Assembly (NCBI RefSeq): GCF_037126175.1
Contig: NZ_CP146986.1
Coordinates: 2,756,501-2,820,500 of the forward strand
From: Pseudomonas sp. RSB 5.4
GTDB taxonomy: Bacteria > Pseudomonadota > Gammaproteobacteria > Pseudomonadales > Pseudomonadaceae
Length of the DNA stretch: 64,000 nucleotides
Direction of reading: 5' to 3'
The position numbers and the translations under genes were made by a program. Under the pieces are notes generated by a model that saw nothing but the letters and a program-made list of their open reading frames with translations, was not told the DNA's origin and searched no databases. This document shows positions 18,932 to 29,141 of this stretch, in pieces. Positions within the stretch are counted from its first letter, which is position 1. Each line of letters begins with the position of its first letter.

Positions 18932-21586
18932 TTATTCCTGCGGCTCTTCGTCAGCTGCGGCGTCGAGTTGCTGGTCCTCGGCAACGTCGTCGATCACGAC
19001 ATCCCCCTCGAACACGGCACCCTCTTCACCTTCCAGCTCTTCGCCTTCGACTTCCGATGGCTCCTGAACCCGCTCCAGACCGACCAGGGTTTCATCCTTG
19101 GCCAGTTTGATCAGGGTCACGCCCTGGGTGTTACGACCCAGGCTCGACACTTCGTCGACACGGGTACGCACCAGAGTGCCCTGATCGGAGATCAGCATGA
19201 TTTCTTCGCCGTCGAGCACCTGCACCGCACCGACCAGACGGCCGTTACGCTCGTTGCTGACCATGGCGATCACGCCCTGGCCGCCACGCTTGTACTCAGG
19301 GAACTCGGTGATCGCGGTGCGCTTGCCATAACCACGCTCGGAAGCGGTGAGGATCTGGCTGCCTTCTTCCGGGATCAGCATCGAAATCAGCTTCTGCCCT
19401 TCCGGCAGACGCATGCCGCGCACACCGCGGGCGGTACGGCCCATGGCACGTACATCGGACTCTTTGAAGCGCGTCACCTTGCCGCCGTCGGAGAACAGCA
19501 TCACTTCGCGCTCGCCATCGGTGATAGCCGCGGAGATCAGCACGTCGCCTTCGTCCAGCTCCAGCGCGATCAGACCGACGCTGCGCTGACGACTGAAGGA
19601 TTCCAGCGGGGTCTTCTTGACGGTGCCGTTGGCGGTCGCCATGAAGATGAAGTGACCTTCGGTGTATTCCTCGACCGGCAGCATGGTGGTGATGTATTCA
19701 CCGTCATCCAGCGGCAGCAGGTTGACCAGCGGACGACCACGAGCGGCGCGGGACGCTTCCGGAATTTCGTAAGTCTTCAGCCAGTACACCTTGCCCTTGC
19801 TGGAGAACAGCAGCAGCGTGGTGTGGCTGTTGGCGACCAGCAGGTGAGCGATGTAGTCCTCATCCTTGACGCCGGTCGCCGACTTGCCTTTACCGCCACG
19901 ACGCTGAGCCTGGTACGCAGCCAGCGGCTGGGTCTTGGCGTAGCCACCGTGGGAGATGGTCACGACGCGCTCTTCTTCCGGGATCATGTCACCCAGGGTC
20001 AGATCGAGGCGCGCATCGAGAATCTCGGTGCGGCGCACGTCGCCGTATTCGGCGCGGATCACTTCCAGCTCTTCGCGGATCACTTCCATCAGGCGCACGG
20101 CGCTGTTGAGGATGCGGATCAGCTCGCCGATCTGGTTGAGGATCTCTTGATACTCGGCCAGCAGCTTCTCGTGTTCCAGACCGGTCAGACGGTGCAGACG
20201 CAGTTCCAGAATGGCTTGCGCCTGCTCTGGCGACAGGAAGTACTTGCCTTCGCGCAGACCGTATTGCGGGTCGAGGTTTTCCGGACGGCACGAATCGGCA
20301 CCGGCACGCTCCACCATCGCTACCACCGCCGAGGACTCCCACGGCGTGCTGACCAGCGCTTCCTTGGCTTCCGACGGGGTCGGCGACGCCTTGATCAGGG
20401 CGATCACCGGGTCGATGTTCGACAGGGCAACGGCCTGGCCTTCGAGGATGTGACCACGCTCGCGGGCCTTGCGCAGCTCGAACACGGTACGACGGGTGAC
20501 GACTTCGCGACGGTGACGGACGAAGGCTTCCAGCAGATCCTTGAGGTTCAGGATGCGTGGACGACCGTCGATCAGCGCGACGATGTTGATACCGAATACC
20601 GATTGCAGCTGGGTCTGGGCGTAGAGGTTGTTGAGGATCACCTCAGGCACTTCGCCGCGACGCAGTTCGATCACGACGCGCATACCGTCCTTGTCGGACT
20701 CGTCGCGCAGCTCGGTGATGCCTTCGAGTTTCTTCTCTTTTACCAGCTCGGCGATCTTCTCGATCAGACGCGCCTTGTTCAGCTGGTAAGGGAGTTCGGT
20801 AATGACGATCTGCTGACGGCCACCGACCTTGTCGATGTCTTCGATGATCGAGCGGGCACGCATGTAAATGCGGCCGCGGCCAGTGCGATAGGCTTCGATG
20901 ATGCCGGCGCGACCGTTGATGATCGCGGCAGTCGGGAAGTCCGGACCGGGGATGTACTGCATCAGCTCATCGACGGTCAGCTCAGGGTTGTCGATGAGGG
21001 CCAGGCAACCGTCGATGACTTCACCGAGGTTGTGCGGCGGAATGTTGGTCGCCATGCCCACGGCGATACCGCTGGAGCCGTTGACCAGCAGGTTGGGGAT
21101 GCGCGTCGGCATCACCGCCGGGATCATTTCGGTGCCGTCGTAGTTCGGCACCCAGTCCACGGTTTCCTTGTGCAGGTCGGCCAGCAGCTCGTGCGCCAGC
21201 TTGGTCATGCGCACTTCGGTGTATCGCATGGCGGCAGCGTTGTCGCCGTCGACCGAACCGAAGTTGCCCTGACCGTCAACCAGCAGGTAGCGCAGGGAGA
21301 AAGGCTGAGCCATGCGGACGATGGTGTCGTACACCGCGGTATCACCGTGCGGGTGATACTTACCGATTACGTCACCGACAACACGGGCAGATTTCTTGTA
21401 CGGCTTGTTGAAGTCGTTGCCCAGCTCGCTCATCGCGAACAGTACGCGACGGTGCACGGGCTTGAGGCCATCGCGCGCATCCGGCAGTGCACGGCCGACG
21501 ATTACGCTCATCGCGTAGTCGAGATAGGACTGTTTCAGCTCGTCTTCGATATTGACCGGGAGGATTTCTTTGGCCAGTTCGCCCAT
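18932..21586 (-). CDS. gyrA: DNA gyrase subunit A
   Basis: 884 residues from the ATG at 21586 ([17 protein letters not shown]), matching the usual GyrA start; the longer open frame upstream is not plausible. The catalytic tyrosine lies in [11 protein letters not shown] near 125. The quinolone-resistance region reads [16 protein letters not shown], with threonine and aspartate at the two positions most often changed in resistant strains, so it appears wild type. The C-terminal half has the beta-pinwheel repeats for DNA wrapping, including the GyrA-box-like QRRGGKG near 565, and ends in an acidic tail. With GyrB it introduces negative supercoils using ATP. It is read on the same strand as serC but separated from it by a terminator and a REP pair. 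Confidence 0.98.
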   Translation of the reverse strand: MGELAKEILPVNIEDELKQSYLDYAMSVIVGRALPDARDGLKPVHRRVLFAMSELGNDFNKPYKKSARVVGDVIGKYHPHGDTAVYDTIVRMAQPFSLRYLLVDGQGNFGSVDGDNAAAMRYTEVRMTKLAHELLADLHKETVDWVPNYDGTEMIPAVMPTRIPNLLVNGSSGIAVGMATNIPPHNLGEVIDGCLALIDNPELTVDELMQYIPGPDFPTAAIINGRAGIIEAYRTGRGRIYMRARSIIEDIDKVGGRQQIVITELPYQLNKARLIEKIAELVKEKKLEGITELRDESDKDGMRVVIELRRGEVPEVILNNLYAQTQLQSVFGINIVALIDGRPRILNLKDLLEAFVRHRREVVTRRTVFELRKARERGHILEGQAVALSNIDPVIALIKASPTPSEAKEALVSTPWESSAVVAMVERAGADSCRPENLDPQYGLREGKYFLSPEQAQAILELRLHRLTGLEHEKLLAEYQEILNQIGELIRILNSAVRLMEVIREELEVIRAEYGDVRRTEILDARLDLTLGDMIPEEERVVTISHGGYAKTQPLAAYQAQRRGGKGKSATGVKDEDYIAHLLVANSHTTLLLFSSKGKVYWLKTYEIPEASRAARGRPLVNLLPLDDGEYITTMLPVEEYTEGHFIFMATANGTVKKTPLESFSRQRSVGLIALELDEGDVLISAAITDGEREVMLFSDGGKVTRFKESDVRAMGRTARGVRGMRLPEGQKLISMLIPEEGSQILTASERGYGKRTAITEFPEYKRGGQGVIAMVSNERNGRLVGAVQVLDGEEIMLISDQGTLVRTRVDEVSSLGRNTQGVTLIKLAKDETLVGLERVQEPSEVEGEELEGEEGAVFEGDVVIDDVAEDQQLDAAADEEPQE

Positions 21587-22012
21587 GAGAAGCCTGATTC
21601 CTTTTTCTGGTGAAACTTCGTCATATCCATATGGGATGTACGAAGCTCGTCGGGGCAGGCTGAGTGCCATGCGCCGACTTACGACAAATCAACAATTCGG
21701 ACCGTGGATTTGCGCAGTAAAGACAGCTCCGTGAAGCTGCCTCGGAAAACGCCGGATGTTATCACAAGAGCCGCCACGCACCTATCCCCCAGATGCGCAT
21801 GGAGCATAGTTAGTTGACCGATGACAGGCGTAAAGGGGACGAGAGAGGCTCAGAGCTTCTTTGAATGCAGATTTGGGGCTTGATTTGGAGATGTTTATTG
21901 ACTTTGATGGCCCCATCGCGAGCAGGCTCACTCCTACAGGGTTTGCGTTCGACACCAATCAATGTAGGAGCCAGCCTGCTGGCGATGGCGTCCTTGCAGA
22001 CGCCACAGCCCA
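21587..22012. other. gyrA leader and mtnA downstream region
   Basis: This 426-bp stretch has no gene. It should contain the gyrA promoter on the minus strand; a weak hairpin-like GCAGCTTC/GAGCTGTC lies near 21724-21745, but no confident -35/-10 pair was assigned. The gyrA ribosome-binding site is AAGGA about twelve bases from the ATG. The part near mtnA carries a REP pair at 21914-21988. Confidence 0.5.
21914..21988. repeat. Inverted REP pair (TGTAGGAGTGAGCC type, diverged)
   Basis: ATCGCGAGCAGGCTCACTCC on the left faces TGTAGGAGCCAGCCTGCTGG on the right, with about 25 bases between. The right arm carries a few changes relative to the pairs at 18773 and 54291. It lies just downstream of mtnA. 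Confidence 0.88.
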
Positions 22013-23089
22013 TCAATGCAGGCGCTTGCGGCACATCAGCTGAGCCATCTTCGCCGTATCCGGTCGCTCGACGATGCCCTTCTCGGTAACGATCGCATCG
22101 ATCAGATCCGCCGGCGTCACGTCGAACACCGGGTTGAACGCCTCGACGTCCGCCCCCACGCGCTTGCCACCGACTTCCAGCAGCTCGGCGCCGTCACGCT
22201 CCTCGATCGGGATGTCGTCGCCACTGGCCAGATGCATGTCGATGGTCGAACTCGGCGCCACCACCATGAAACGCACGCCGTGGTGCATGGCGTTGACCGC
22301 CAGTTGATAGGTGCCGATCTTGTTCGCCACATCGCCATTGGCGGTGATGCGATCAGCGCCGACGATCACCCAGGTCACGCCTTTGGTTTTCATGATGTGC
22401 GCGGCGGCCGAGTCGGCATTGAGCGTTACCGGGATGCCTTCGTTCGCCAACTCCCACGCGGTCAGGCGCGAGCCCTGCAGCCATGGCCGGGTTTCATCGG
22501 CATAAACCCGCTCGACCATGCCTTCCAGGTACGCCGCACGAATCACTCCCAGCGCGGTACCGAAACCGCCAGTGGCCAGGGCGCCGGTATTGCAGTGGGT
22601 GAGAATCGCCTGGGCATTGCCCTGGTGTTTGCGGATCAGGTCGACGCCGAGCTGAGCCATGGTCAGGTTGGCTTCGCGATCACTTTCATGAATGGCGATG
22701 GCCTCGGCTTCCAGCGCCGCCAGCGGATCGGCATTGTCCTTCAGGCGATCCAGTCGATCGTGCATGCGATTGAGCGCCCAGAACAGATTGACCGCCGTCG
22801 GGCGGGAATCGGCCAGCAGCGCGAAATCCTCCTCCAGCGCCGCGTACCAGTCACCGCCCTCGGCCACCCGCGCACGGGCCGCCAGCACAATGCCATAAGC
22901 CGCACTGATGCCGATGGCCGGCGCGCCACGCACCACCATCGAGCGAATGGCCTCAGCTACGCCGGCGGCGCTGGTGTAGGCAATCCAGGTTTCCTCGAAC
23001 GGCAAAATACGCTGATCCAGCAGGTAAAGCGCGCCGTCACGCCAATCGATGGCCTTTACTTTCTCCGCAGCCAACAGTCGATCGCGCAT
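22013..23089 (-). CDS. mtnA: S-methyl-5-thioribose-1-phosphate isomerase
   Basis: 358 residues of the eIF2B-related isomerase family. It carries the substrate loop [16 protein letters not shown] near 52-67, the catalytic cysteine in [16 protein letters not shown] near 160, and the catalytic aspartate in [19 protein letters not shown] near 240. It converts 5-methylthioribose-1-phosphate to methylthioribulose-1-phosphate in methionine salvage. It is divergent from mtaD with 108 bp between the starts, which fits a shared control region for two steps of methylthioadenosine metabolism. The GAGGG directly before the ATG is closer than usual, but the N-terminus [16 protein letters not shown] matches relatives as I recall them. 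Confidence 0.95.
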   Translation of the reverse strand: MRDRLLAAEKVKAIDWRDGALYLLDQRILPFEETWIAYTSAAGVAEAIRSMVVRGAPAIGISAAYGIVLAARARVAEGGDWYAALEEDFALLADSRPTAVNLFWALNRMHDRLDRLKDNADPLAALEAEAIAIHESDREANLTMAQLGVDLIRKHQGNAQAILTHCNTGALATGGFGTALGVIRAAYLEGMVERVYADETRPWLQGSRLTAWELANEGIPVTLNADSAAAHIMKTKGVTWVIVGADRITANGDVANKIGTYQLAVNAMHHGVRFMVVAPSSTIDMHLASGDDIPIEERDGAELLEVGGKRVGADVEAFNPVFDVTPADLIDAIVTEKGIVERPDTAKMAQLMCRKRLH

Positions 23090-23197
23090 CCCTCACCCCG
23101 CACTCATGAACAAAAGCCGCCGATTATAGCGATCCCCCCGCGAAGACGCTCGGGTATACTTCGCCATCCTTTACAAAAGCACTGGAACCGACCCTCG

Positions 23198-24532
23198 ATG
23201 CCGAAACCTGCCATTGCGCTCGACTTATTATTGCTGCCGACCTGGCTGGTACCCGTCGAACCCGCAGGCGTTGTGCTCAAGGAGCATGGCCTGGGCATCC
23301 GCGACGGTCGCATCGTGTTTATCGGCCCGCGCGCCGAAGCATTGAAGTGTAACGCCACGGAAATCCGCGAGTTGCCGGACGTGCTGCTCAGCCCGGGCCT
23401 GATCAACGCCCACGGCCACGCGGCGATGACATTGTTCCGTGGCCTGGCCGACGATCTGCCGCTGATGACCTGGCTGGAAAATCACATCTGGCCGGCCGAA
23501 GCCAAATGGGTCGATGAAGATTTCGTCCGTGATGGCACCGATCTGGCGATTGCCGAGCAGATCAAGGGTGGCATCACCTGCTTTTCCGACATGTATTTCT
23601 TCCCGAAAGTCGCCAGCGAGCGCGTGCACAACAGCGGCATTCGCGCGCAGATCGCGATTCCGATCCTCGATTTCCCGATCCCCGGCGCCGCCAGTGCCGA
23701 TGAAGCAATTCGTCAGGGCGTCGAGCTGTTCGGCGACCTGAAGCATCACGAACGGATCAAGATCACCTTCGGCCCACATGCACCCTACACCGTGGGCGAC
23801 GAGAACCTGGAAAAAATCCGTGTGATCGCCGAAGAGCTGGACGCGTCGATCCACATGCACGTCCACGAAACCGCCTTCGAAGTCCAGCAATCGCTGGAAC
23901 ATCGCGGCGAGCGACCACTGGCCCGTCTCGGTCGTCTCGGCCTGCTCGGCCCGCGCTTCCAGGCCGTACACATAACTCAGATCAGCGATGACGATCTGGC
24001 ATTGCTGGTAGAAAGCAACACCAGCGTGATCCACTGCCCGGAATCGAACCTGAAGCTGGCCAGCGGTTTCTGCCCGGTCGAGCGTCTGTGGCAGGCTGGC
24101 GTGAACGTCGCCGTCGGCACCGATGGCGCCGCCAGCAACAACGACCTCGACCTGCTCGGCGAAACCCGCACCGCCGCGCTGCTGGCCAAAGCCGTTGCTG
24201 GCTCGGCCACCGCGCTGGACGCCCATCGCGCGCTGCGCATGGCCACGCTCAACGGCGCCCGTGCCCTGGGCATCGAGGCGCAGGTCGGCTCGCTGGAGAT
24301 CGGCAAGGCTGCGGACATCGTCGCGTTCGACCTGTCCGGCCTGGCCCAGCAACCGGTCTACGACCCGGTGTCGCAGCTTATCTATGCCACCGGCCGCGAC
24401 TGCGTGAAACACCTGTGGGTCGCCGGCAAACAGTTACTCGACGACCGGCGCCTGACCCGCCTGGACGAACAACAGCTGGGCGTCACTGCCCGGGCCTGGG
24501 GCCAGCGCATCAGCGGCCACACCGAATCGTAA
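23198..24532 (+). CDS. mtaD: 5-methylthioadenosine/S-adenosylhomocysteine deaminase (TRZ/ATZ family)
   Basis: 444 residues from the ATG at 23198; the open frame extends far upstream but only as antisense to mtnA. It is an amidohydrolase with metal-binding [13 protein letters not shown] near 72, [11 protein letters not shown] near 196, HMHVHET near 225 and the aspartate in [14 protein letters not shown] near 308. It deaminates methylthioadenosine to methylthioinosine, and probably S-adenosylhomocysteine too, feeding the Pseudomonas version of methylthioadenosine salvage. It is divergent from mtnA and 58 bp before ubiG on the same strand; ubiG removes methyl groups from SAM and so generates SAH, which may explain the pairing. 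Confidence 0.92.
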   Translation: MPKPAIALDLLLLPTWLVPVEPAGVVLKEHGLGIRDGRIVFIGPRAEALKCNATEIRELPDVLLSPGLINAHGHAAMTLFRGLADDLPLMTWLENHIWPAEAKWVDEDFVRDGTDLAIAEQIKGGITCFSDMYFFPKVASERVHNSGIRAQIAIPILDFPIPGAASADEAIRQGVELFGDLKHHERIKITFGPHAPYTVGDENLEKIRVIAEELDASIHMHVHETAFEVQQSLEHRGERPLARLGRLGLLGPRFQAVHITQISDDDLALLVESNTSVIHCPESNLKLASGFCPVERLWQAGVNVAVGTDGAASNNDLDLLGETRTAALLAKAVAGSATALDAHRALRMATLNGARALGIEAQVGSLEIGKAADIVAFDLSGLAQQPVYDPVSQLIYATGRDCVKHLWVAGKQLLDDRRLTRLDEQQLGVTARAWGQRISGHTES

Positions 24533-24590
24533 ACACCGCGGAGCGGATTCCGCGGCTACAGCCTTTTTCAAGTTTTTCGAGGAATAGATC

Positions 24591-25289
24591 ATGAGCAACG
24601 TCGACCACGCCGAAATCGCCAAATTCGAAGCCCTGGCCCATCGCTGGTGGGACCGTGAAAGCGAATTCAAACCGCTGCACGACATCAACCCGTTGCGGGT
24701 CAACTGGATTGACGAGCGGGTCAACCTGGCCGGCAAGAAAGTCCTCGACGTCGGTTGCGGCGGCGGCATTCTCAGCGAAGCCATGGCCCAGCGCGGCGCC
24801 ACGGTCATGGGTATCGACATGGGCGAAGCGCCACTGGCGGTCGCGCAACTGCATCAGCTGGAATCCGGCGTCAGCGTCGAATACCGGCAGATCACCGCCG
24901 AAGCCCTGGCCGAGGAAATGCCTGAGCAGTTCGACGTGGTCACTTGCCTGGAAATGCTCGAGCACGTACCGGATCCGTCGTCGGTGATCCGTGCCTGCTA
25001 CCGCATGGTCAAGCCCGGCGGCCAAGTGTTCTTCTCGACCATCAACCGCAACCCGAAGGCGTACCTGTTCGCCATCATCGGCGCCGAATACATCATGAAG
25101 CTGCTGCCGCGCGGCACCCACGACTTCAAGAAATTCATTCGTCCGTCCGAGCTGGGCGCCTGGAGCCGCGTTGCCGGCCTGACCGTCAAAGACATCATCG
25201 GCCTGACCTACAACCCGCTGACCAAACACTACAAGCTGGCCAGCGACGTTGACGTCAACTACATGATCCAGACCCTGCGCGAGGAGTAA
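24591..25289 (+). CDS. ubiG: Ubiquinone biosynthesis O-methyltransferase UbiG
   Basis: 232 residues, class I SAM-dependent methyltransferase. The SAM motif is [16 protein letters not shown] near 51-66; downstream [16 protein letters not shown] and [22 protein letters not shown] are typical of UbiG. The N-terminal [21 protein letters not shown] is the UbiG-specific segment. It catalyses both O-methylation steps in ubiquinone synthesis, probably at the inner membrane surface. It ends four bases before mupP, so the two are cotranscribed, as in P. aeruginosa. Confidence 0.97.
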   Translation: MSNVDHAEIAKFEALAHRWWDRESEFKPLHDINPLRVNWIDERVNLAGKKVLDVGCGGGILSEAMAQRGATVMGIDMGEAPLAVAQLHQLESGVSVEYRQITAEALAEEMPEQFDVVTCLEMLEHVPDPSSVIRACYRMVKPGGQVFFSTINRNPKAYLFAIIGAEYIMKLLPRGTHDFKKFIRPSELGAWSRVAGLTVKDIIGLTYNPLTKHYKLASDVDVNYMIQTLREE

Positions 25290-25293
25290 GCCG

Positions 25294-25965
25294 ATGGCCA
25301 TCAGAGCAGTCCTTTTCGACATGGACGGCACCCTGCTCGACACCGCGCCGGACTTCATCGCCATCTGTCAGGCGATGCGCGCGGATCGCGGCTTGCCGCC
25401 GATGAACGACAAGCACATCCGCGACGAGATATCCGGCGGCGCCAAAGCCATGGTCGCGGTGACGTTCTCGATGGACCCGGAATCGCCGGGCTTCGAAGAA
25501 CTGCGCCAGGAATTCCTCGAACGCTACCTGGCCGGTTGCGCCGTACACAGCAAGCTGTTCGACGGCATGGGCGAGCTGCTGGCCGACATCGAGCGGGCCA
25601 ACCTGATCTGGGGCGTGGTCACCAACAAACCGGTACGGTTTGCCGAGCCGATCATGCAGCAACTGGGGCTGGCCGAGCGCTCGGCGCTGCTGATCTGCCC
25701 GGATCACGTGAAGAACAGCAAGCCGGACCCGGAGCCGCTGATCCTCGCGTGCAAGATGCTTGATCTGGATCCATCGACGGTTTTGTTTGTGGGCGATGAT
25801 CTGCGCGATATCGAATCGGGCCGCGATGCCGGCACCAAGACCTGCGCCGTGACCTACGGCTATATCCACCCGGACGATAATCCGCGGCATTGGGGCGCGG
25901 ACGTGGTGGTGGATCATCCGCTGGAATTGCGCAAGGTGCTCGACAGCGCGCTCTGCAGCTGCTGA
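25294..25965 (+). CDS. mupP: N-acetylmuramic acid 6-phosphate phosphatase (HAD family)
   Basis: 223 residues of the HAD superfamily. Motif I is [10 protein letters not shown] near residues 8-17 (nucleophile and acid-base aspartates), motif II lies in VVTNKP, the motif III lysine in NSKPDPEPL, and motif IV in [12 protein letters not shown]. The cap domain sits between motifs I and II, as in phosphoglycolate phosphatases, and older annotation would call it Gph. Its place after ubiG matches MupP of P. aeruginosa and P. putida, which dephosphorylates MurNAc-6-phosphate in the anhydromuropeptide recycling route that bypasses de novo UDP-MurNAc synthesis and is linked to fosfomycin tolerance. The specific function is inferred from synteny and family. 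Confidence 0.88.
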   Translation: MAIRAVLFDMDGTLLDTAPDFIAICQAMRADRGLPPMNDKHIRDEISGGAKAMVAVTFSMDPESPGFEELRQEFLERYLAGCAVHSKLFDGMGELLADIERANLIWGVVTNKPVRFAEPIMQQLGLAERSALLICPDHVKNSKPDPEPLILACKMLDLDPSTVLFVGDDLRDIESGRDAGTKTCAVTYGYIHPDDNPRHWGADVVVDHPLELRKVLDSALCSC

Positions 25966-25973
25966 AAACGGCC

Positions 25974-26098
25974 CCTGTGGCGAGGGGATTCATCCCCGAT
26001 GAATTGCGAAGCAGCCCCCGCATTCTTTCAGGTCGATTCGCCATGCAGGTTTACGACTGCTTCGCAGCCGGTCGGGGATAAATCCCCTCACCACAGGG
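25974..26098. repeat. Inverted REP pair (TGTGGCGAGGGGATT type)
   Basis: CCTGTGGCGAGGGGATTCAT at 25974 and GATAAATCCCCTCACCACAG ending near 26098 are the outer arms; inner arms GCGAAGCAGC and GCTTCGCAGC also pair. It is the same type as the pair at 39925. It separates mupP from yciK. Confidence 0.88.
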
Positions 26099-26132
26099 AA
26101 GCAGGTCTTCATGAATGGATTGTGAGGTTTTT

Positions 26133-26873
26133 ATGTTTGATTACACCGCCCGTCCCGAATTGCTCAAGGATCGGGTCATTCTGGTCACCGGTGCCGGCCG
26201 TGGCATCGGCGCGGCTGCCGCGAAAACCTATGCCGCCCATGGCGCCACCGTGCTGCTGCTGGGCAAGACCGAGGCCAATCTGACTCAGGTCTACGACGAG
26301 ATCGAAGCAGCGGGTCATCCGCAACCGGCAGTGATCCCGTTCAACCTCGAGACGGCCCTGCCCCATCAATACGATGAGCTGGCGGCGATGATCGAAACCG
26401 AGTTCGGCCACCTCGACGGCCTGCTGCACAATGCCTCGATCATCGGCCCGCGTACGCCGATCGAACAGCTGTCGGGCGAAAACTTCATGCGTGTCATGCA
26501 AGTCAACGTCAACGCCATGTTCATGCTCACCAGCACCCTGCTGCCGCTGCTCAAGCTGTCGCAGGATGCCTCGGTGGTGTTCACTTCCAGCAGCGTCGGG
26601 CGCAAGGGGCGCGCTTACTGGGGCGCCTACGGTGTGTCGAAGTTCGCCACCGAAGGCCTGATGCAAACCCTGGCCGACGAGGTCGACGGCGTGGCACCGG
26701 TACGCTCCAACAGCATCAACCCGGGCGGCACCCGTACGAGCATGCGTGCTCAAGCCTACCCAGGGGAAAACCCGCTGAACAATCCGACCCCGGAGGAGAT
26801 CATGCCGGTGTATCTGTACCTGATGGGCCCGGACAGCACGGGCATCAACGGCCAGGCGTTCAACGCGCAATAA
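26133..26873 (+). CDS. yciK: YciK-like short-chain dehydrogenase/reductase
   Basis: 246 residues from the ATG at 26133, which has GAGG five bases upstream. It is a classical SDR, with cofactor motif TGAGRGIGAAAA near 20-31, structural HNASI near 97, catalytic serine in VVFTSSSVGRKG, and YWGAYGVSK carrying the active tyrosine and lysine near 162-166. It is similar to E. coli YciK, an oxidoreductase of uncertain substrate. It follows mupP after a REP pair, the order I remember for P. aeruginosa. It may still be part of the mtaD-ubiG-mupP transcript if the REP does not stop transcription. Confidence 0.88.
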   Translation: MFDYTARPELLKDRVILVTGAGRGIGAAAAKTYAAHGATVLLLGKTEANLTQVYDEIEAAGHPQPAVIPFNLETALPHQYDELAAMIETEFGHLDGLLHNASIIGPRTPIEQLSGENFMRVMQVNVNAMFMLTSTLLPLLKLSQDASVVFTSSSVGRKGRAYWGAYGVSKFATEGLMQTLADEVDGVAPVRSNSINPGGTRTSMRAQAYPGENPLNNPTPEEIMPVYLYLMGPDSTGINGQAFNAQ

Positions 26874-27235
26874 CTGCCATACGTCGCTTTTGTTGCCGTG
26901 GCGGATTCCCGTCGCGGCATACATTTGCCGCCTGCCAGCGTCACATCCCAGTCAAATATCCGCCACCCAACCCCAAAGAATAACGCCATCCTTTTGATTC
27001 ATAACGGTTTTAATTTAGATGAACCGAATGGCACGACTTTCGCTCTAATTTTCCTCAAAGCATGCCGTGTGAAGGCACTGGGGCAAGGCCGATTTCGATA
27101 GCTGACTAATCGTCATCAGGCAGACTAAACTTACGCCAAATGTCCTACGGGACTGATGGATCAGTATGACGCGCAGCCCATAGCCGCTCTCACCCAGCCT
27201 GTAAGACAGACTTACTGCTTAGGGGCTCACGCCAT
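26874..27235. other. 362-bp spacer before the GGDEF gene
   Basis: No gene was recognised. The middle (about 26,990-27,060) is AT-rich and is the likely promoter region for the downstream diguanylate cyclase. An AGGGG lies ten bases before its ATG. No clear terminator for yciK was found. Confidence 0.45.
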
Positions 27236-28162
27236 ATGAAATCACCTTCCCAGACCAATGCAATTGACTTTGACAGTGCCAAATTGCAACGCCTGGGCTT
27301 TGGTCAGCTGCCTCCGCTTCTGGATCGCCCGGCCAGTCTGGCGCAACTGCGTCAGCAAATGAGCCTGCAACTGCAAACCAGTCTTGAGCCGCAACGAATA
27401 CTCGGTCTGTTTTTTCGCGAAGTTCAGCGCCTGGTGCCGCTGGACGCCTTGATGTATGTGCATTCGGCCAGCGATCTGCGCCTGGAATTCGGCGCGCGCG
27501 GTCACCATTCGGTCAGCTACAGCCTCAGCCACGAAGGCGAGCACTTGGGCGAACTGGTGTTCCGCCGCAACCAGCGTTTCAGCGAGCAGGACCAGGGCAA
27601 CCTCGAGTCCCTGCTGTCGTCGCTGTTGTTCCCGATGCGCAACGCCCTGCTCTATCGCGCCGCGACGCAAAGTGCGCTGCGCGATCCGTTGACCGGAACC
27701 GGCAACCGCATCGCCATGGAGCAGACCCTGCAACGCGAGATCGACATGTCACGTCGACACCTGCAACCGTTGTCGGTGCTGATGCTCGACATCGACCACT
27801 TCAAACGGGTCAACGACAGCCACGGGCACAGCGCCGGGGATGACGTGCTCAAAGCGGTGGCGGCGTCGATCAAGGGTCAGTTACGTAACGTCGACATGGT
27901 GTTTCGCTATGGCGGGGAAGAGTTTGTGATCCTGCTGTCCAACACCGGCCGGGACGCGGCGGCCATGGTGGGCGAACGTCTTCGCCATGCCGCACAGACT
28001 GCGGAATATTTCGCGGACAGCCAGTTGATCGACCTGACCGTGAGCCTTGGCTGCTCGACGCTGCTGCCCGGGGAATCAGCCGACAGCCTGCTGCGCCGGG
28101 CCGACAGTGCGCTGTATGTGGCCAAGCGCGAGGGGCGTAACCGCCTGGCGATGGCTGGCTGA
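27236..28162 (+). CDS. Diguanylate cyclase with N-terminal GAF-like domain
   Basis: 308 residues. The first 150 have no signal or membrane helix and look like a GAF-type sensor (LEPQRILGLFFREVQRLVPLDALMYV onward). The C-terminal GGDEF domain has DPLTGTGNRIAME near 150-165, the substrate segment LDIDHFKRVNDSHGHSAGDDVL, and the active site GGEEF at 226-230, which is catalytically competent. The product-inhibition I-site RNVD lies five residues before it, so feedback by c-di-GMP is expected. It is cytosolic. It faces a second c-di-GMP protein gene 1 kb away on the other strand, with a REP pair and a heme-oxygenase-like gene between. Confidence 0.9.
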   Translation: MKSPSQTNAIDFDSAKLQRLGFGQLPPLLDRPASLAQLRQQMSLQLQTSLEPQRILGLFFREVQRLVPLDALMYVHSASDLRLEFGARGHHSVSYSLSHEGEHLGELVFRRNQRFSEQDQGNLESLLSSLLFPMRNALLYRAATQSALRDPLTGTGNRIAMEQTLQREIDMSRRHLQPLSVLMLDIDHFKRVNDSHGHSAGDDVLKAVAASIKGQLRNVDMVFRYGGEEFVILLSNTGRDAAAMVGERLRHAAQTAEYFADSQLIDLTVSLGCSTLLPGESADSLLRRADSALYVAKREGRNRLAMAG

Positions 28163-28187
28163 GCACTTTCGGACACCACAAAACAAC

Positions 28188-28276
28188 TGTGGGAGCGGGC
28201 TTGCTCGCGAAAGCGGTGTGTCAGTTAGCAATTGTTTGACTGATACACCGCTTTCGCGAGCAAGCCCGCTCCCACA
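28188..28276. repeat. Long inverted REP pair (TGTGGGAGCGGGCTTGC type)
   Basis: The arms TGTGGGAGCGGGCTTGCTCG and its complement extend to about 32 perfectly paired bases around a roughly 25-base loop. Same type as the pairs at 42521 and 52937. It lies between two convergent genes and could also end transcription from both sides. Confidence 0.9.
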
Positions 28277-28300
28277 TTTGGTTTGGCGTTTTGCCGAGAA

Positions 28301-29095
28301 TCAGCTCTCTACAAGTGCCCGGCGTTCACGCCCGTGCAACGCCCGCTCGGCAGTTTCCAGTTGCATGCAGCGCTCAAGGAACAGGTACATGTAGTCGTAA
28401 CTCTTGCACACCGCCTGACGCAGTTCGGCCTGCAGCGCCTTGCTCGGGTTCATGCCTGCCAGCGTGCAGATGATTTCCAGCGCTTCCCATGGGTGGGCGT
28501 CGTCGTACTGGGCATGCATCTTCAGCCACTTCATCGCACGCTTGCGGTCTTCTTCCGGGAACGCCGCGGCGTACACCCCGGTAGAGCAGACCAGCGCCGA
28601 CCACTCCCCGGTCGCACCCTCGATGGCGTAGTTGGTGGCGGCGATGGCGACGATCAGCGAATCGGCCGAGCTCGTATGCCAGCACCAGTGACTCAGGGCG
28701 TGCAGTTCCGGCGGGACTTGCTGGGCCTGCAGATCCTCCAGGCTGACGCCATGCGCGCGACTCCAGTTCAGCCAGTAGTCGGCATGATTGAGTTCGACGC
28801 GGATGTTGCGCATCAGCCAGCGGCGCGCCATATCCTCCCCAGGATGACGGGCAAACCTGGTCTTGGTCAGGTTCTGTGCCATATACAACGCAAACTGTTC
28901 GACGACTGGCCAGCCCCCGATCAGGTACTGGCGCATGGTTTTCGCACTGAGCTTGTTATCGCGCATGCGCATGTACAGTTCATGTTCGACAACCCGGCGC
29001 TTGCTCTCGCTGCAATCCGTTATGAGCTGTTGAGCCCAGGCGGGATAACTTGCAGCTTCCATGAGTGGTCCGGTTCGGTTGAATGTGTCGATCAC
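28301..29095 (-). CDS. Heme-oxygenase-like (TenA/PqqC-type) iron-containing protein
   Basis: 264 residues from the GTG at 29095, which has AGGAG seven bases upstream. It is all-helical and belongs to the TenA/PqqC/heme-oxygenase-like fold. Acidic and histidine residues are spaced as in the diiron members of that fold: E66 (VVEQFALY), E101 and H104 (VELNHADYW), E159 (YAIEGAT), D198 and H201 (YDDAHPWEA). It may therefore be an iron-dependent oxidase rather than a thiaminase or regulator, although genes like this are often labelled TenA-type regulators. The substrate is unknown. It starts 46 bp after the GGDEF-EAL gene on the same strand, so the two probably share a transcript. Confidence 0.75.
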   Translation of the reverse strand: MIDTFNRTGPLMEAASYPAWAQQLITDCSESKRRVVEHELYMRMRDNKLSAKTMRQYLIGGWPVVEQFALYMAQNLTKTRFARHPGEDMARRWLMRNIRVELNHADYWLNWSRAHGVSLEDLQAQQVPPELHALSHWCWHTSSADSLIVAIAATNYAIEGATGEWSALVCSTGVYAAAFPEEDRKRAMKWLKMHAQYDDAHPWEALEIICTLAGMNPSKALQAELRQAVCKSYDYMYLFLERCMQLETAERALHGRERRALVES

Positions 29096-29141
29096 TGTTC
29101 GGCTCCTTTTGATTTGTGATTGTAAGGATCGGCAAGAGCTT

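Noticed and set aside
18968..21613. 881-codon plus-strand frame opposite gyrA
   Set aside because: Antisense shadow with biased composition.
22016..23197. Long upstream extension of the mtaD frame
   Set aside because: It lies over mtnA on the other strand; the methylthioadenosine deaminase N-terminus begins at 23198.
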